From Pestalotiopsis fici W106-1 (Eukaryota > Ascomycota > Sordariomycetes > Amphisphaeriales > Sporocadaceae), in assembly GCF_000516985.1 (NCBI RefSeq), contig NW_006917096.1:1039606-1103605 (forward strand): a DNA stretch of 64,000 nucleotides. Reading direction: 5' to 3'. Under the pieces are notes generated by a model. The model made no database searches and was not told the DNA's origin. It was given only the letters and a program-made list of their open reading frames with translations. Of this stretch, positions 11,002 through 21,538 are shown in pieces. Position 1 is the stretch's first letter. Every line of letters starts with the position of its first letter. A program made the translations under genes and the position numbers.

Positions 11002-13055
11002 ATGTCGAAATCAATTGCAAACGTTGTTTCCGTCTGTCTGGACCAATTTGACGAGATATCCGAAGCTGCGTCTCTACTCCAACCTCAGCTTCTGGGGCTG
11101 TCAGGAACGATAAACGACGAAAGGGATAGGTTCTCAGTCTATGTGCGTAATATCGGAGCACACCAGACAGACAGGAGATCTCTCGATTTTCGGCTGCGGG
11201 ACGCATCCCATATTCGCAGTCAGATTTTCAGTCTTCTTCAAAGTATGCAAGAGTCACTACAAGACGGTATGATTACGACGCCCGACATTGTTGTGTACAT
11301 GTATGCTCGGAGTCGCTGATGGCATAGCAGCCAAGAACCTTGTTAGAGACCAAGACAGTTTCCCCAAAGAGTTTGCAGAGCAGGATGACATGAATCACTT
11401 TTCCGAAATTCAGGATTTATTTGCGAGTATAGCCAGAACTGTGACCTGTCTATTACGACTGTCGATCACAATCCAGAATCCAGCACCCCACGACAGATTT
11501 GCATTGTCGGATATTACCGACACATCGCATTTTGAGGCTCACGACATGGAGCATACGGCCACTAAGTATCCTTCATCCAGCCGCGCTTTGGCAGAAAGAC
11601 TTGGGAAAGCAAATTCTTATCGCCGCCAGTATTTTAAATATCGTGAGGCACGCCACATCAAAATGGCTAGTGTGGCCAACTATGACCCTGACGGTCAAAG
11701 CACAGAGGCATCCTCGATTGCCGAGCAACTGAAGAATCAAAGTAATCAGGAACAGGACCTTCCCATGATAGACGAAGACAAAATGTCTGATGGAGGTTTA
11801 ACACAAACCTCCTACGCAACTACAGTTTCTGGTTTTGATAGGCCTCGTGTCCCTCCTCTTCCAGCTGCATCACAAGATGTTGCTTTCGAGTGCCCATTCT
11901 GTTTTATGATGGTATCGGCTCACACCAGGAAGTCTTGGAAGTAAGTTTGCTTGGAACATTACGTATGGTTGCGTTGAGACTGACTGACATTACTATCAGA
12001 AAGCATGTGTTTGCCGACCTCAGACCCTACATATGTCTTTTCGATGATTGCCAAACACCAATGAAGAACTTTCAACGACGGCGCAACTGGATTGAGCATG
12101 TCCGCCAACAGCATTGGAGGATTTGGTTGTGCCCTTTGAGATGTGGCGAATCCTTTGACACAGAGAGGAAACTTCAAAAACACATGCCAACTTCACATCC
12201 AGACTTTCAAGCTCCGGAAGGGCTTATTCCCGAGCTGATGCAAGCGGCATCGAGACCGAGAAGGGAATGGACGACGGTGCCTTGTCCCCTTTGCGCGGAG
12301 GAAATGAGATCTGTCAAACATTATCAACACCATGTTGGACACCATCTTGAAGACGTCTCTCTGTTCGCGCTTCCACATTGTGAGTATGCCACGATGGAGA
12401 CAGGCCACGATTTCAAGACTCCTGGAGAATCAAGTGGGAGCGAAAGTGGAGAAGAGCGAACACCTTCTAGGTTGACCGTATATCAGTCTATTCCGTCGTA
12501 CCAATTGTCGCGGCGGAACTTAGCTGCTGCATTGGAATCCTTTTTCCCAGGAGAAAAAACAGATGTAAGTGATGTTCATACAACCCAAAGTAGGCCCTCT
12601 CCTGAAGGCGTGATTCCTTAACTGCCACAGATTGGATCGAGAGTGACGGATGAATTCACGGTCCAACTTCCACGAGAGTTGACTGTGGAGGAAAGAAAGC
12701 ATATAGACAGTGTCCGCCGCGCCGGCGATTTTGAGAAGAATGATGACGGACCGACGAGCTATTGGAAGGTTTACGAAGCTGAAGACTTTCCTCTCTTTCT
12801 GTCAGCTTTTGGCAGTGACTGGGCAAAGATAGCGGCACATATGGGTACCAAGACCCCTGTCATGGTATGTCCTGTGCACTTCGTGATCCTGCTACATGCT
12901 TACCGAAGTGCGGTACTTAGATCAAGAACTATTATCTTCGACAGACGGAAGACGGCAAGAAGGAGTGGGAAGATCGTGTCAGAGAGGCTGATGCTAAGAG
13001 AGCCAGGGGCGAGAAACTGCCAAGTCTGCCTGCCAAATTCGAAAATTTTTCGTAA
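11002..13055 (+). CDS. C2H2-type zinc-finger protein with C-terminal SANT-like domain
   Basis: Nuclear-type protein of about 595 residues. Exons: 11002-11266, 11328-11940, 12000-12564, 12631-12864, 12945-13055; total 596 codons with stop. ATG at 11002 sits in a CACC context. The N-terminal third is helical and matches the usual head of fungal acuF-like zinc-finger proteins (LFASIARTVTCLLRLSITIQ, then NPAPHDRF). The centre has a zinc-finger cluster: CPFC, CLFDDC with WIEHVRQQH, CPLRC with HMPTSH, and CPLC with YQHHVGHH. The C-terminus has a SANT/Myb-like segment (DFPLFLSAFGSDWAKIAAHM followed by GTKTPVM) and a basic tail. The usual residues just after GTKTPVM are missing, so a small exon may be overlooked inside 12865-12944. 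DNA-binding regulation is inferred; targets unknown. Confidence 0.83.
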
Positions 13056-14666
13056 AGACCAATATTGTTCTTCGGCTGTAAATATGACAGAAAAGCCAGC
13101 AATATATACGTTCTGAACAACCCGCTAGACTCTGCCCCATAGCAAGTATATACAAAGAGGTGACTAGAACAAATAAACACGAACTTTGCCTTGTTTCCAT
13201 CCACAAATCGGACTTTGGACCAAACGGCAGAACGTTAGCAGATTTCAACCGGCTTCTTGGGGCTGTCTAGATTAATGACAGTTGGCCATGTGTGTCGCTT
13301 TATTATAGCGGATGAACTGCCATACTGATATGTGCAATTCCATTCGGGCGAAGAAAAGGCCTATTAAGGCTACAGAATGACGAGGGGGTGAGGAGATTGA
13401 AGCGCCCGCAAAGGATTTCTCGTATAGACTTTGTTTAGTATGGCCTTGGGCTTGAGTATATTGATTGGATCCTTGTCTTTGGTTGGCGAAACGACGCAAT
13501 AGACACGGAATGTAACGGTGGCCTTGTCATTAACTATGTATTCAGGGCTGAGCTGACGGGATGCATGTGCAGGGGTTTTAGGTCCATGGGCACTCAAAAA
13601 AAAAAGAATCAATTGCTTGTTTGCTGCCTTGAACTGCGCCGCGGCTAATCCCGGTCTTGTACCCGATACTAAATACAGAGCTGAATTGAACAGCAGAAAT
13701 CAATAGAGAATACCATCGTCAATAATGCCATGTACTCTGTACACTGTGAGAGGATACCATTGGCTGGGAACCTTGAGGTGACCAACCGACTGCAAGCAAG
13801 CAGCAAACGCATCTGCTTAGCTGCCAAAACTTGAGAAGTAGGTAACCGTTCCTTCCGAGAAAAAGATGATGTGATATTCCTCCTCTCGGTCCAAACGCTC
13901 TATTTGCGCTATTTTTACTCGTCGGTTTTTTAACTCATGCTTATCAACCTCCCATGCTTACCAGGCCACGAACCCGGTTCGTTCGTTACTCCCCTTACCC
14001 TCTGTCTCTCTGCATTCGAAGATCTGATCTCTGACCCGATCCGGGTGGAAGGCGACTGAACACAAAGAGACTACAACCAGTGCTTTGCCGAACGGGATCT
14101 TGCTTTGTGCGAGACTTCCAACTACGTACATCAGGGCAAACACTCCAATCAATTAGTCTAAACGACGACCCCTAAAAACAATGCTCAAGCTTCATTAACC
14201 AGCTCACTAGTTGTTGTGGGCCCCCCCCATCGAGTCCAGTTTCCGCGGCCATGGCACTACTGTCTGCGCTACATTACGCTACCAACGGGCGGTCTTACTG
14301 AAGATGAGATAAATTCCCCGTAAAAGAGATGCCAGAATATCCACACCCTTTTGTCCTTTTGCGTGGCTGCCAACTGCTTTCCTACGAATTACTTGCTACC
14401 CACACTTCGTTATGCCGATCCTACTACTACTGCTTCCCCAGGAATAGATTCGTGCCCTGAGTGACGCCCCCGTTTCTTGGCCCTCTTTTTCTTTCTTTCC
14501 TCTGTTGCCTTACGTTTTGTTATTCCTCTTGTTTATTTTCTTTCCCTCTGTTTGTCTGAGCAGTATCACTTGATTCTGGAATGTTTTAGGGCGTTTGTGG
14601 AGGGGCTTTGGTGTATATCCTTCTTTGTTCTTCTTCCTTGTCGCTAGTAAAAGAGCCCACCCACAG
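13056..14666. other. Intergenic region with promoter of the GT31-like gene
   Basis: About 1.6 kb without a supported gene. The small frames on the minus strand at 13270-13610 overlap each other and have no family features. A C-tract of eight bases occurs at 14221-14228. The last 250 bases (about 14400-14660) are pyrimidine-rich and probably form the core promoter and leader of the glycosyltransferase gene. Confidence 0.55.
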
Positions 14667-16142
14667 ATGTATCGCTCGTCGTCGCGCACTCCACTGCGCA
14701 TCGGCGCGGCCATCACTGCTGTCCTCCTATGTTGGCACTTTTTGAGCCTCAGCTCCTACGGTGGTGAATACGATGAGGTGAAACAATTGAACCCCGTCGT
14801 CGGTTCTGCCGCCGCCGCGCCTTCCGCCACACCCGTTGTCCCGGAACCGCAATTGCCGTGCGACTCGTTACATGGGCTCCAGGACGTTTTTCTGGTCTTG
14901 AGGACGGGCGCCAACGAGGCTCTTGATAAGCTGCCTGCGCACTTCAACACCACGCTGCGCTGCTTCTCTCCGGGTGGATACGGCATCTGGTCAGACTATG
15001 AGGAGATGATTGGGGGCCACCATGTCATGAATGCTCTCGATCGGATACCCTCCGATATCATGGAGAACCATCCCGACTTTGACTACTACCGGCGCCTCCA
15101 GAAGCATGGACGAGGTACATTTTCTGCCGATGAGCTCGACGAGTGGGCCACAGCCCCCAACGGAGCCAGTGGCCGCGACACGCCTGGTTGGAAATTGGAC
15201 AAGTGGAAGTTCCTGCCCGTCATGGAAAAAGCTTACCGCCAGAGGCCCGATGCCAAATGGTATGTTTTCGCCGAAGGTGACACGTACGTCAGTTGGAGGA
15301 ATTTACTCGAATGGCTCTCCAAGATCGATGCTTCCAAGCCGCTGTATCTGGGCCACGAGATGCAAATAGGGGATGTGATCTTTGCCCACGGCGGGTCCGG
15401 TTACGTCATTTCTAATCCGGGCATGAAAAAGTTGCTCGTCTTTCTGGCGACCAAACCTGGAGTCTACGAGGAAATTACTGCCGGACACTGGGCTGGAGAC
15501 TGTGTCCTGGGCAAGGCTCTCGATGACGCTGGGGTCAAGCTGTCTTGGCAATACCCAAACTTTCCTGGAGAGTCTCCCTACACCATGGATTACAACGCCA
15601 CATTCGGAGGATCGTCTAAGCGGAATTTTTGGTGTTACTCCGTGAACGCATATCATCACATTTCATCTCATGGAATTCAAGAGGCTTATCGCCTGGATCA
15701 AAAGTGGGCGCTTGAGGTACGTAATTCTTCCCCCCCCCCCTTATCTACACTGATTGCAGCAGACACAAAAGCTTACAATCTGTAGCACTCACAACCGATC
15801 CGCTACGGTGACGTCTTCCATCATTTAATACGACCGCATATTACGCCCAGAATTGAGAACTGGGACAACGAGTGTGCCGATGATGAAGGTGCTATGGAAA
15901 CCTTTGCAGACTGTCGTCAGGCCTGCCAGGATAAATCACAGTGCTTTCAGTATCTCTACAACCCCATCGACTCGAGCTGCAAGACGTCTTCTGTGATCAA
16001 ACTCGGCGAGCGACAAGCCAAAAGCACGAAGCCCGAGGCAAGCTTGGTGTCGGGGTGGTTGGTAGACCGGGTCGATGATTTCATGAGCACGATGGATGCT
16101 ACATGCAAGAGCCAGAGCGACGCGTGGAAGCTACCGGATTGA
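14667..16142 (+). CDS. Fringe-like (GT31-type) glycosyltransferase with PAN-like tail
   Basis: Type II Golgi-type membrane enzyme of 468 residues. Exons 14667-15716 and 15786-16142, phase 0. A signal anchor at about residues 10-29 (LRIGAAITAVLLCWHFLSLS) follows a short basic head; the frame is open upstream to 14595 but the first ATG is 14667. The catalytic region has KWYVFAEGDTYVSW with the acidic metal-binding EGD at 203-205, the HGGSGYVIS segment and the GHWAGDCVLG segment, all typical of fungal Fringe-related glycosyltransferases. The C-terminal exon has a cysteine pattern (ECADDEG, FADCRQACQDKSQCFQYLYN, SSCKTS) like a PAN/Apple module. Donor and acceptor sugars are unknown. The intron contains a C-tract. 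Confidence 0.85.
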
Positions 16143-17739
16143 AACCCAAGCAGGAAGACAAAGTAACCAGAAGAATCAAGAAAACAGGCTAATCAAGACT
16201 GAGCACTGTGGCCTGGAATAGAATCCACCCCACCAAGTTGAGCTGGCAGGCTTTGGACGCGGCACCCGAGGGTGAAAACCACCCTGCTCTGCACAATTAA
16301 TGCGTGTGCTACACGCTGAATCGCGAGTCCAAAGATTTGCATCTTCATACATTGGTCTGCAGCAGCCCGTGAAACCTAGGTCTTCACCGGGATCATAAAA
16401 CGATGGAGGGCTGTCATTTGGCTGAGGGCTGGATCTGAGTCGTCGGAATCATGAAGAATCCTCCACCATGAAACCAGGTGCCACACATCTAGGTTATACG
16501 TTCCCTGACCATCTACGATCATTCATCTACCATAGGAATTGGGGACAGGATACGAGAATATAACCCTAGCATGTTGCTGTCAATAATTGCTCGCCTAAGC
16601 GTAACATTGAGCAAGTGTGCTGAATTTGATTTGGTCAGAAGATGCGTGCACATGACAGAAAATATTTGAGGTCATAAAAATCTCCATGTGTAAGCACCAA
16701 TAATAATGACGCCAATTTAATCCGAGCTTGCGAGATCTGCATTCGAAGGATGATATCCTCCACATATATTTCTAGATTCGTTTCACCAAAACGATGTTTG
16801 TGCTAATTACTATAGGTGGTGAGTATACTAGAAACGCCACGTTCAAAAACTTAAAACTGAGTCAACCAGCCTATTTGAAGTCGCGGTACTATACAGTAAC
16901 CTAGCTCTGTCTCAGACAAGGGCCGCTCCAGTAGCCCTGTCCAAAAGATGGGTACTGCTTCTCTATTGGTTTTGTGTAAGCCAGTTGCAACTCCACCAAG
17001 ACTCGTCATGGCAATTTGAGTACTCGGGACATTCCGCCCGCTGGATTGAACTGTTGTTCTTGCTGTCTGATAAGCGTGTGTGCCCTGAGATGGAGACCTA
17101 GACTGTGTTTTTAAGTTCGGAATCGGGAATGTTAATGACGGAATTTTGGTTTTTGTTAGCATGCCCCATGGATCAGTCCATTGCTTACAGACAGACACCC
17201 AAGCCGATACTCGCCAAGCCTCGAGCTGCATTGATCTGATAGCGGACTTGCACAGGCATGAGGACCAGTGCAGAAAAGGCAATTTCGGAACTTTTGATCT
17301 TGATATGATAACCCAAGTTTCCGCCATATGCAATTGAACCAAGCACGTATGAGCAAAGATCGCATAGGGACATGCACAAGATAGGAAGAGGTATCATTTT
17401 TCTTCTACGAGGAACCACGTAATGCATCAGTTGATGAATGGTTTTTTTTACATTTATCGAGATTCTTGTCATTGCCATGATCGTTTTGTCGTCTGCTCGT
17501 TTTGTATACATGGGCATGCGTTGGTAGATGAGGCGCTGCGTTTCGGATGCCGCCAAGCAAAGTCCCGTCTGTCCGGGCGGCATTTGGGGGATTGCGGGGC
17601 CGATTCCGCCCGTCGATCCCCCACGCCTCGGCTCTCAAGAGCAACGAACTCTCGTCGCAAACTGCATACCTACCTTACCTACATACTTACCCAGAGGTAA
17701 CAAAACACCTCATCTGCTGCGCAAGCGCAAATGTCGTGA
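16143..17739. other. Intergenic region without supported genes
   Basis: About 1.6 kb, AT-rich around 16500-16850. A 163-codon minus frame (16851-17342) and a 132-codon minus frame (17185-17583) overlap in different frames and show no domain, signal or splice support. The right end (17560-17739) is GC-richer and serves as promoter and leader of the RING/TRAF gene. Confidence 0.55.
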
Positions 17740-19167
17740 ATGAACAACGCAAACATGCCGCCGCCAAATACTCCAGAGGAGGGTGAGCTGGCGCCCTCCA
17801 ACACTACGCCAGCCCCAACCAGCAACACAGCGCTGCCCCTCCGGCCCCTCGTCGGCGCAGCAGCAGAAGCAACAGCCGTGGCCAGCAGCAATGGCGGCAG
17901 TACACCATCGCCCGCATCCGCCGCCGTGGACCTGCGCCTCCTCGATTACCAAGACGCCATTGACGAGAACCTCATCTGCCCCATCTGCCGCGTCGCCCTC
18001 GTCCAGCCCGTCATCACCCGCTGCGACCATGTCTTTTGCCAGCGCTGTCTGGCGCAGGCGCACGCCCTGAGCCCCGTCTGCCCCATTGACCGGTCCGCCC
18101 TGAACGACCTGGCCGCCGACGTCCGGTCCGCCCCCAAGATTGTCCACAACCAGCTCGACAACCTGACGGTCAAGTGTCCCAACCGCGCCCGCGGCTGCAC
18201 CCTCGTCGTTGCCCGCAGCCTCGTCGAGAACCATGTCTCCCGCTACTGCGACAAGACCATGGTGCCGTGCCCGCACCCCGGCTGCGCCCACACCGTCGTC
18301 CGCCGCGACGCCGGCAAAGGCTGTCTGCACTACGACGTCGAGTGCGAGTACTGCAAGGGCTCCATGCTCAAGGCGGACCTGCAGGACCACCAGGACTCTC
18401 AGTGCCCGAACCGTGAAAAGGAGTGCGAGCTCTGCGGCTCGCCGTTCCTCAGGAACAAGCAAGAGGAGCATACCAAGGAATGCCCCGAAGTCGAGACCGA
18501 CTGCCAGTTTGCGCCCTTTGGGTGTGTCCAAAAGACGGCGCGCAAGTTTCTCGATGACCATGCTGGGCAATGCGAGTACCGCGTTGTTGGGCCCGTGGGC
18601 GAGCAGATTGCAGAGCTACGATCTGAGCTCGGTGCATTGCGAGAAAAGGACAGGTTAAAGGATCGAAGGATCAAGTTTCTTGAGAACAAGTACTTTACCA
18701 TGCCGGCCGCGACCGCATCTCCCGAGACCATTACCGACATAAGCCTGCCCGAGTCGTCTTCTTCTACGGCCGCCGCCGCCGCTAGCACAACGGATATGGC
18801 GCCGTACGAGTCGCGGGATCAGTACTTCTTGTCCTTGTTCGAAACCATGGAGTCCAAGGTGGAGCGCCTCTCGTCGGCGCTGCAGGAAGTCGAGGGCCGG
18901 CACTCCATGATGCTCATCAACGAGACCCTGCAGATCAAGGACCAGCTCACCGAGATTCGCAGCACCCTGGGCGTCCTGGGTATGCATGTACGCTGGCTCA
19001 TGAATTTCCGCCTCCAGGAGCTCGGCAAAGTCGGCCCGGCAGCCGCCGCAGCTGCTGCTCCTGGCATGGCTACTGGTTCCATGGCTGCCAGGAATCAAGA
19101 CAGCAGTAATCCAAATCTGCCACGGAGAACCAGTGATACATACAGGGAGAATCCCCCGCGGTTATAA
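17740..19167 (+). CDS. RING and TRAF-type zinc-finger protein (TRAF6-like E3 ligase)
   Basis: Intronless 475-residue protein. A low-complexity Pro/Thr/Ala head is followed by a RING finger at 80-117: C80-C83-C95-H97-C100-C103-C114-D117. The last ligand is Asp (CPID), the C3HC3D form seen in TRAF6-type RINGs. Two or three TRAF-type zinc-finger repeats follow at about 143-270 (CPNRARGCTLVV; CPHPGCAHTVVRRD; CPNREKECELCGSPF; CQFAPFGC). A coiled coil with basic-acidic heptads starts near 287 (EQIAELRSELGALREKDRLK), then Ser/Ala spacers and a second helical segment (LFETMESKVERLSSALQEV). No MATH domain is present. Role as ubiquitin ligase is a family inference; targets unknown. Confidence 0.88.
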   Translation: MNNANMPPPNTPEEGELAPSNTTPAPTSNTALPLRPLVGAAAEATAVASSNGGSTPSPASAAVDLRLLDYQDAIDENLICPICRVALVQPVITRCDHVFCQRCLAQAHALSPVCPIDRSALNDLAADVRSAPKIVHNQLDNLTVKCPNRARGCTLVVARSLVENHVSRYCDKTMVPCPHPGCAHTVVRRDAGKGCLHYDVECEYCKGSMLKADLQDHQDSQCPNREKECELCGSPFLRNKQEEHTKECPEVETDCQFAPFGCVQKTARKFLDDHAGQCEYRVVGPVGEQIAELRSELGALREKDRLKDRRIKFLENKYFTMPAATASPETITDISLPESSSSTAAAAASTTDMAPYESRDQYFLSLFETMESKVERLSSALQEVEGRHSMMLINETLQIKDQLTEIRSTLGVLGMHVRWLMNFRLQELGKVGPAAAAAAAPGMATGSMAARNQDSSNPNLPRRTSDTYRENPPRL

Positions 19168-19835
19168 TAGGAAATGATGAACGCAGCATGAAGGGCGATA
19201 AGCGCGTGAGAAGTATGGTTTTTTTTTTTGTGCTTGCATTACAAGGGTCTCACGACACCTTGCGGAGGCTGCGGATCAAGAGAAAGCATCATGGCCCGGC
19301 GTTGAGGGGGGGAGGTTAGCGGTTCTGGCGTTTACGGTTAGACATTGATCGATTTATTGGTATCCAATGCATGGATCGAACGACATTGAGGCCAAAGTCT
19401 TTATCATGGAGAAACAATTTGGACAGGCTTTTAGGAGATGAAGTTTAGCTGCAATGAGCGGATAAACAAAAGAAATAGTAGATTGAAGAGCCAATGACTT
19501 CGTAACAATACAATGCTTTGAGAGAGAGAAGGAGTTGCCCCCAAGGGTTGTATGATGCCCACAAACCTCTCACGATGAACGTCAAGATCATACTCGCTTT
19601 CCTTCTCGACAATGCTGTTGACAATGTTTACGGAATGAAGTAACATCTAATCGGATCATACGAATCGCTACAGTCTCTTGACGTACCCATATCTCTTGAG
19701 CCGTTTGGTGGCAAGGACGAAACTGATCCATTCTAGATGATGACAACTCAATCTGCCTTGTATCAAAAGTAGACAACTCATGATCGCATATCATAAGAGC
19801 TTGTTAAACTCAGCTATTGATGCTATTTCTTGTCT
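19168..19835. other. Intergenic spacer between convergent genes
   Basis: Holds the 3' ends of the RING/TRAF gene and of the minus-strand orphan. A T-tract of about ten bases lies near 19218. No gene seen. Confidence 0.55.
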
Positions 19836-20820
19836 TCATGGCAGAAATGTCGACTCTCCCATCTTCCAGCTACGTGTCATAAGCACGCAGTCAGCCCTCG
19901 TAGGCGAGGGGCCCAGCGGGAATAAATTCGGCATGGCACGGAAGTCTGGGTGGCTTGTCATGAAACTGAGGTCCATTCCTCCGTTGCTGTCTCTATTGTT
20001 GTTGATGTCGTTGTCGTACTCATTTTCGCTATTATCAGGTTGTCCTTGAACCAATGGAGGAGATTCCAGTGATGCAGAGTTATCGATAGTTCCCTGCGGC
20101 TCTACCGAACAGAAGAATTATCGTTAGCAGCTACTCGAGCAAATAGTGTTCATGACAAGAAATCTCACCTTCAGAGACGGTGATATAAATCTGCAAACAA
20201 GCTACCCGTCCCATATGGGCAAAGACCCGACCCGAGGCATCCTGACAAAACTGAATGTGTTTGCCTGCATAGTCGTCGACATACCACTCCAATAGTCCAT
20301 GGTAGACCTCGTGCGTGGTAGATATCGTGCCCGGGGGGACCCTCAGCGTCATGTGCCCCTGGCCATTTTCCGCTACGACGACTTGGCCATGGCTCCGGAG
20401 CTGTCCATTACCGTCTAGATGCAGATGGGCAGTCTTGAGACAGGGTTCTGCAATTGCACTTCGAGAGGTGAAGCCGGAAATATGGTGGTGCCTCGTGTAA
20501 TTCCTCATACCATCGTGCGACAGATAGGGAAGCATGATGCCGTCGGCTGGCCCTATAGCCACAACCAGATTTCCCCTCAGAGGTGGAGGAACACAAGCGT
20601 CCGAATAAATGACCGTAGAGGCAACATCTGTGGCTCCTACGTTGCTGAACCAATTGTTTCCACGTTGACAGTCGTCTAATATTTGCTTGGAGAAGATGCG
20701 CGCTTTGAGAAAACTGGTGATGGCGTTGTAATAAATAACGACCAGACAGAAATTACTAATAAAACAAAAAATATAGTGGGTGAGGCCTAATAGCCTGACA
20801 AGTTGTTGCTTCCGAGGCAT
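19836..20820 (-). CDS. Hypothetical protein, two exons, possible N-terminal membrane anchor
   Basis: I do not recognise this 305-residue protein. Exons 20820-20169 and 20101-19836; the intron has a GTGAGA donor, a GCTAAC branch and a GGTAG acceptor, and joins two open frames to a whole codon count, which argues for a real gene. Residues about 12-34 are hydrophobic (THYIFCFISNFCLVVIYYNA) and could be a signal anchor. The middle has His-rich (RHHHISGF) and HLHLDGNGQLRSHGQV stretches; the second exon is hydrophilic with an Asn/Asp run (NENEYD-like, NDINNN) and ends MGESTFLP. The start at 20820 is simply the first ATG of the frame. No functional assignment is made. Confidence 0.6.
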
Positions 20821-21538
20821 AATGACGTGTTACGTGGAGTATAAACACCAACACTCGTATGGGGATAAGTTCAAGAAAGAAAAAAAGACGAACAAGAATT
20901 GACAAACAGTTCACCTCTTAATCAATGGCCATGCCTGCCTCGTGTAGGTCCTATATTCCTTTATTCTGCATGCCTGAAACACTTTTGATCAAGGGCTACG
21001 CGAGGCGGACCGCCGTGGATAAATCTGGATCATCGCAAGGGATGATGCTGCGGGTGAAGCAACAATGATTCAGCTGCCTGGCCTAGCAAAGTCCTAAGCA
21101 CCTGGTATATTTTTGGTTAGATCATTGAAAAACTAGGTTACCAATTGGGAAAATCAAGTCGTATGTAAGAAGAAGCAATCTCGGTGATCAACAAGGCATA
21201 ATGCCTTGGGGACGGGATGCCGCCTTCGACTCAGCCCTGTAGGCGTTTTTCTTCTTGGCGCTGTCGAGCGTAAAGCAATGGTTCTATTCAAAGTCAAGGA
21301 TCACGTCTTGGTGCGAATTTGAGCAAGCATCAAATGCAATTCGAGATCCTTCAATCGAATCATGAAAACAGGTCAGAGTAAACAAATATACCAATACATG
21401 AGTCTCTCCCCAACTGCACAAGTTTGCCCATTCCAAGATCCAACACAATTCACATTACCAAAACAATCCAGTACAATAGGCCCAAAGCATTCCAAGTGAT
21501 CTCGCCCCATTATCGGGTCGTCAGCTGCCATGAAACCG
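20821..21538. other. Intergenic region
   Basis: Promoter side of the orphan gene and 3' side of the AAA ATPase gene, both on the minus strand. Minus frames here run antisense into the ATPase gene and are not credible. No feature recognised. Confidence 0.5.

Noticed and set aside
13958..14010. Possible tRNA T-arm on the minus strand
   Set aside because: A 5-bp stem can be drawn but the loop lacks the conserved A and no anticodon arm or acceptor stem can be made.
17185..17583. 132-codon minus frame
   Set aside because: Overlaps other frames of similar size in both strands; no features.
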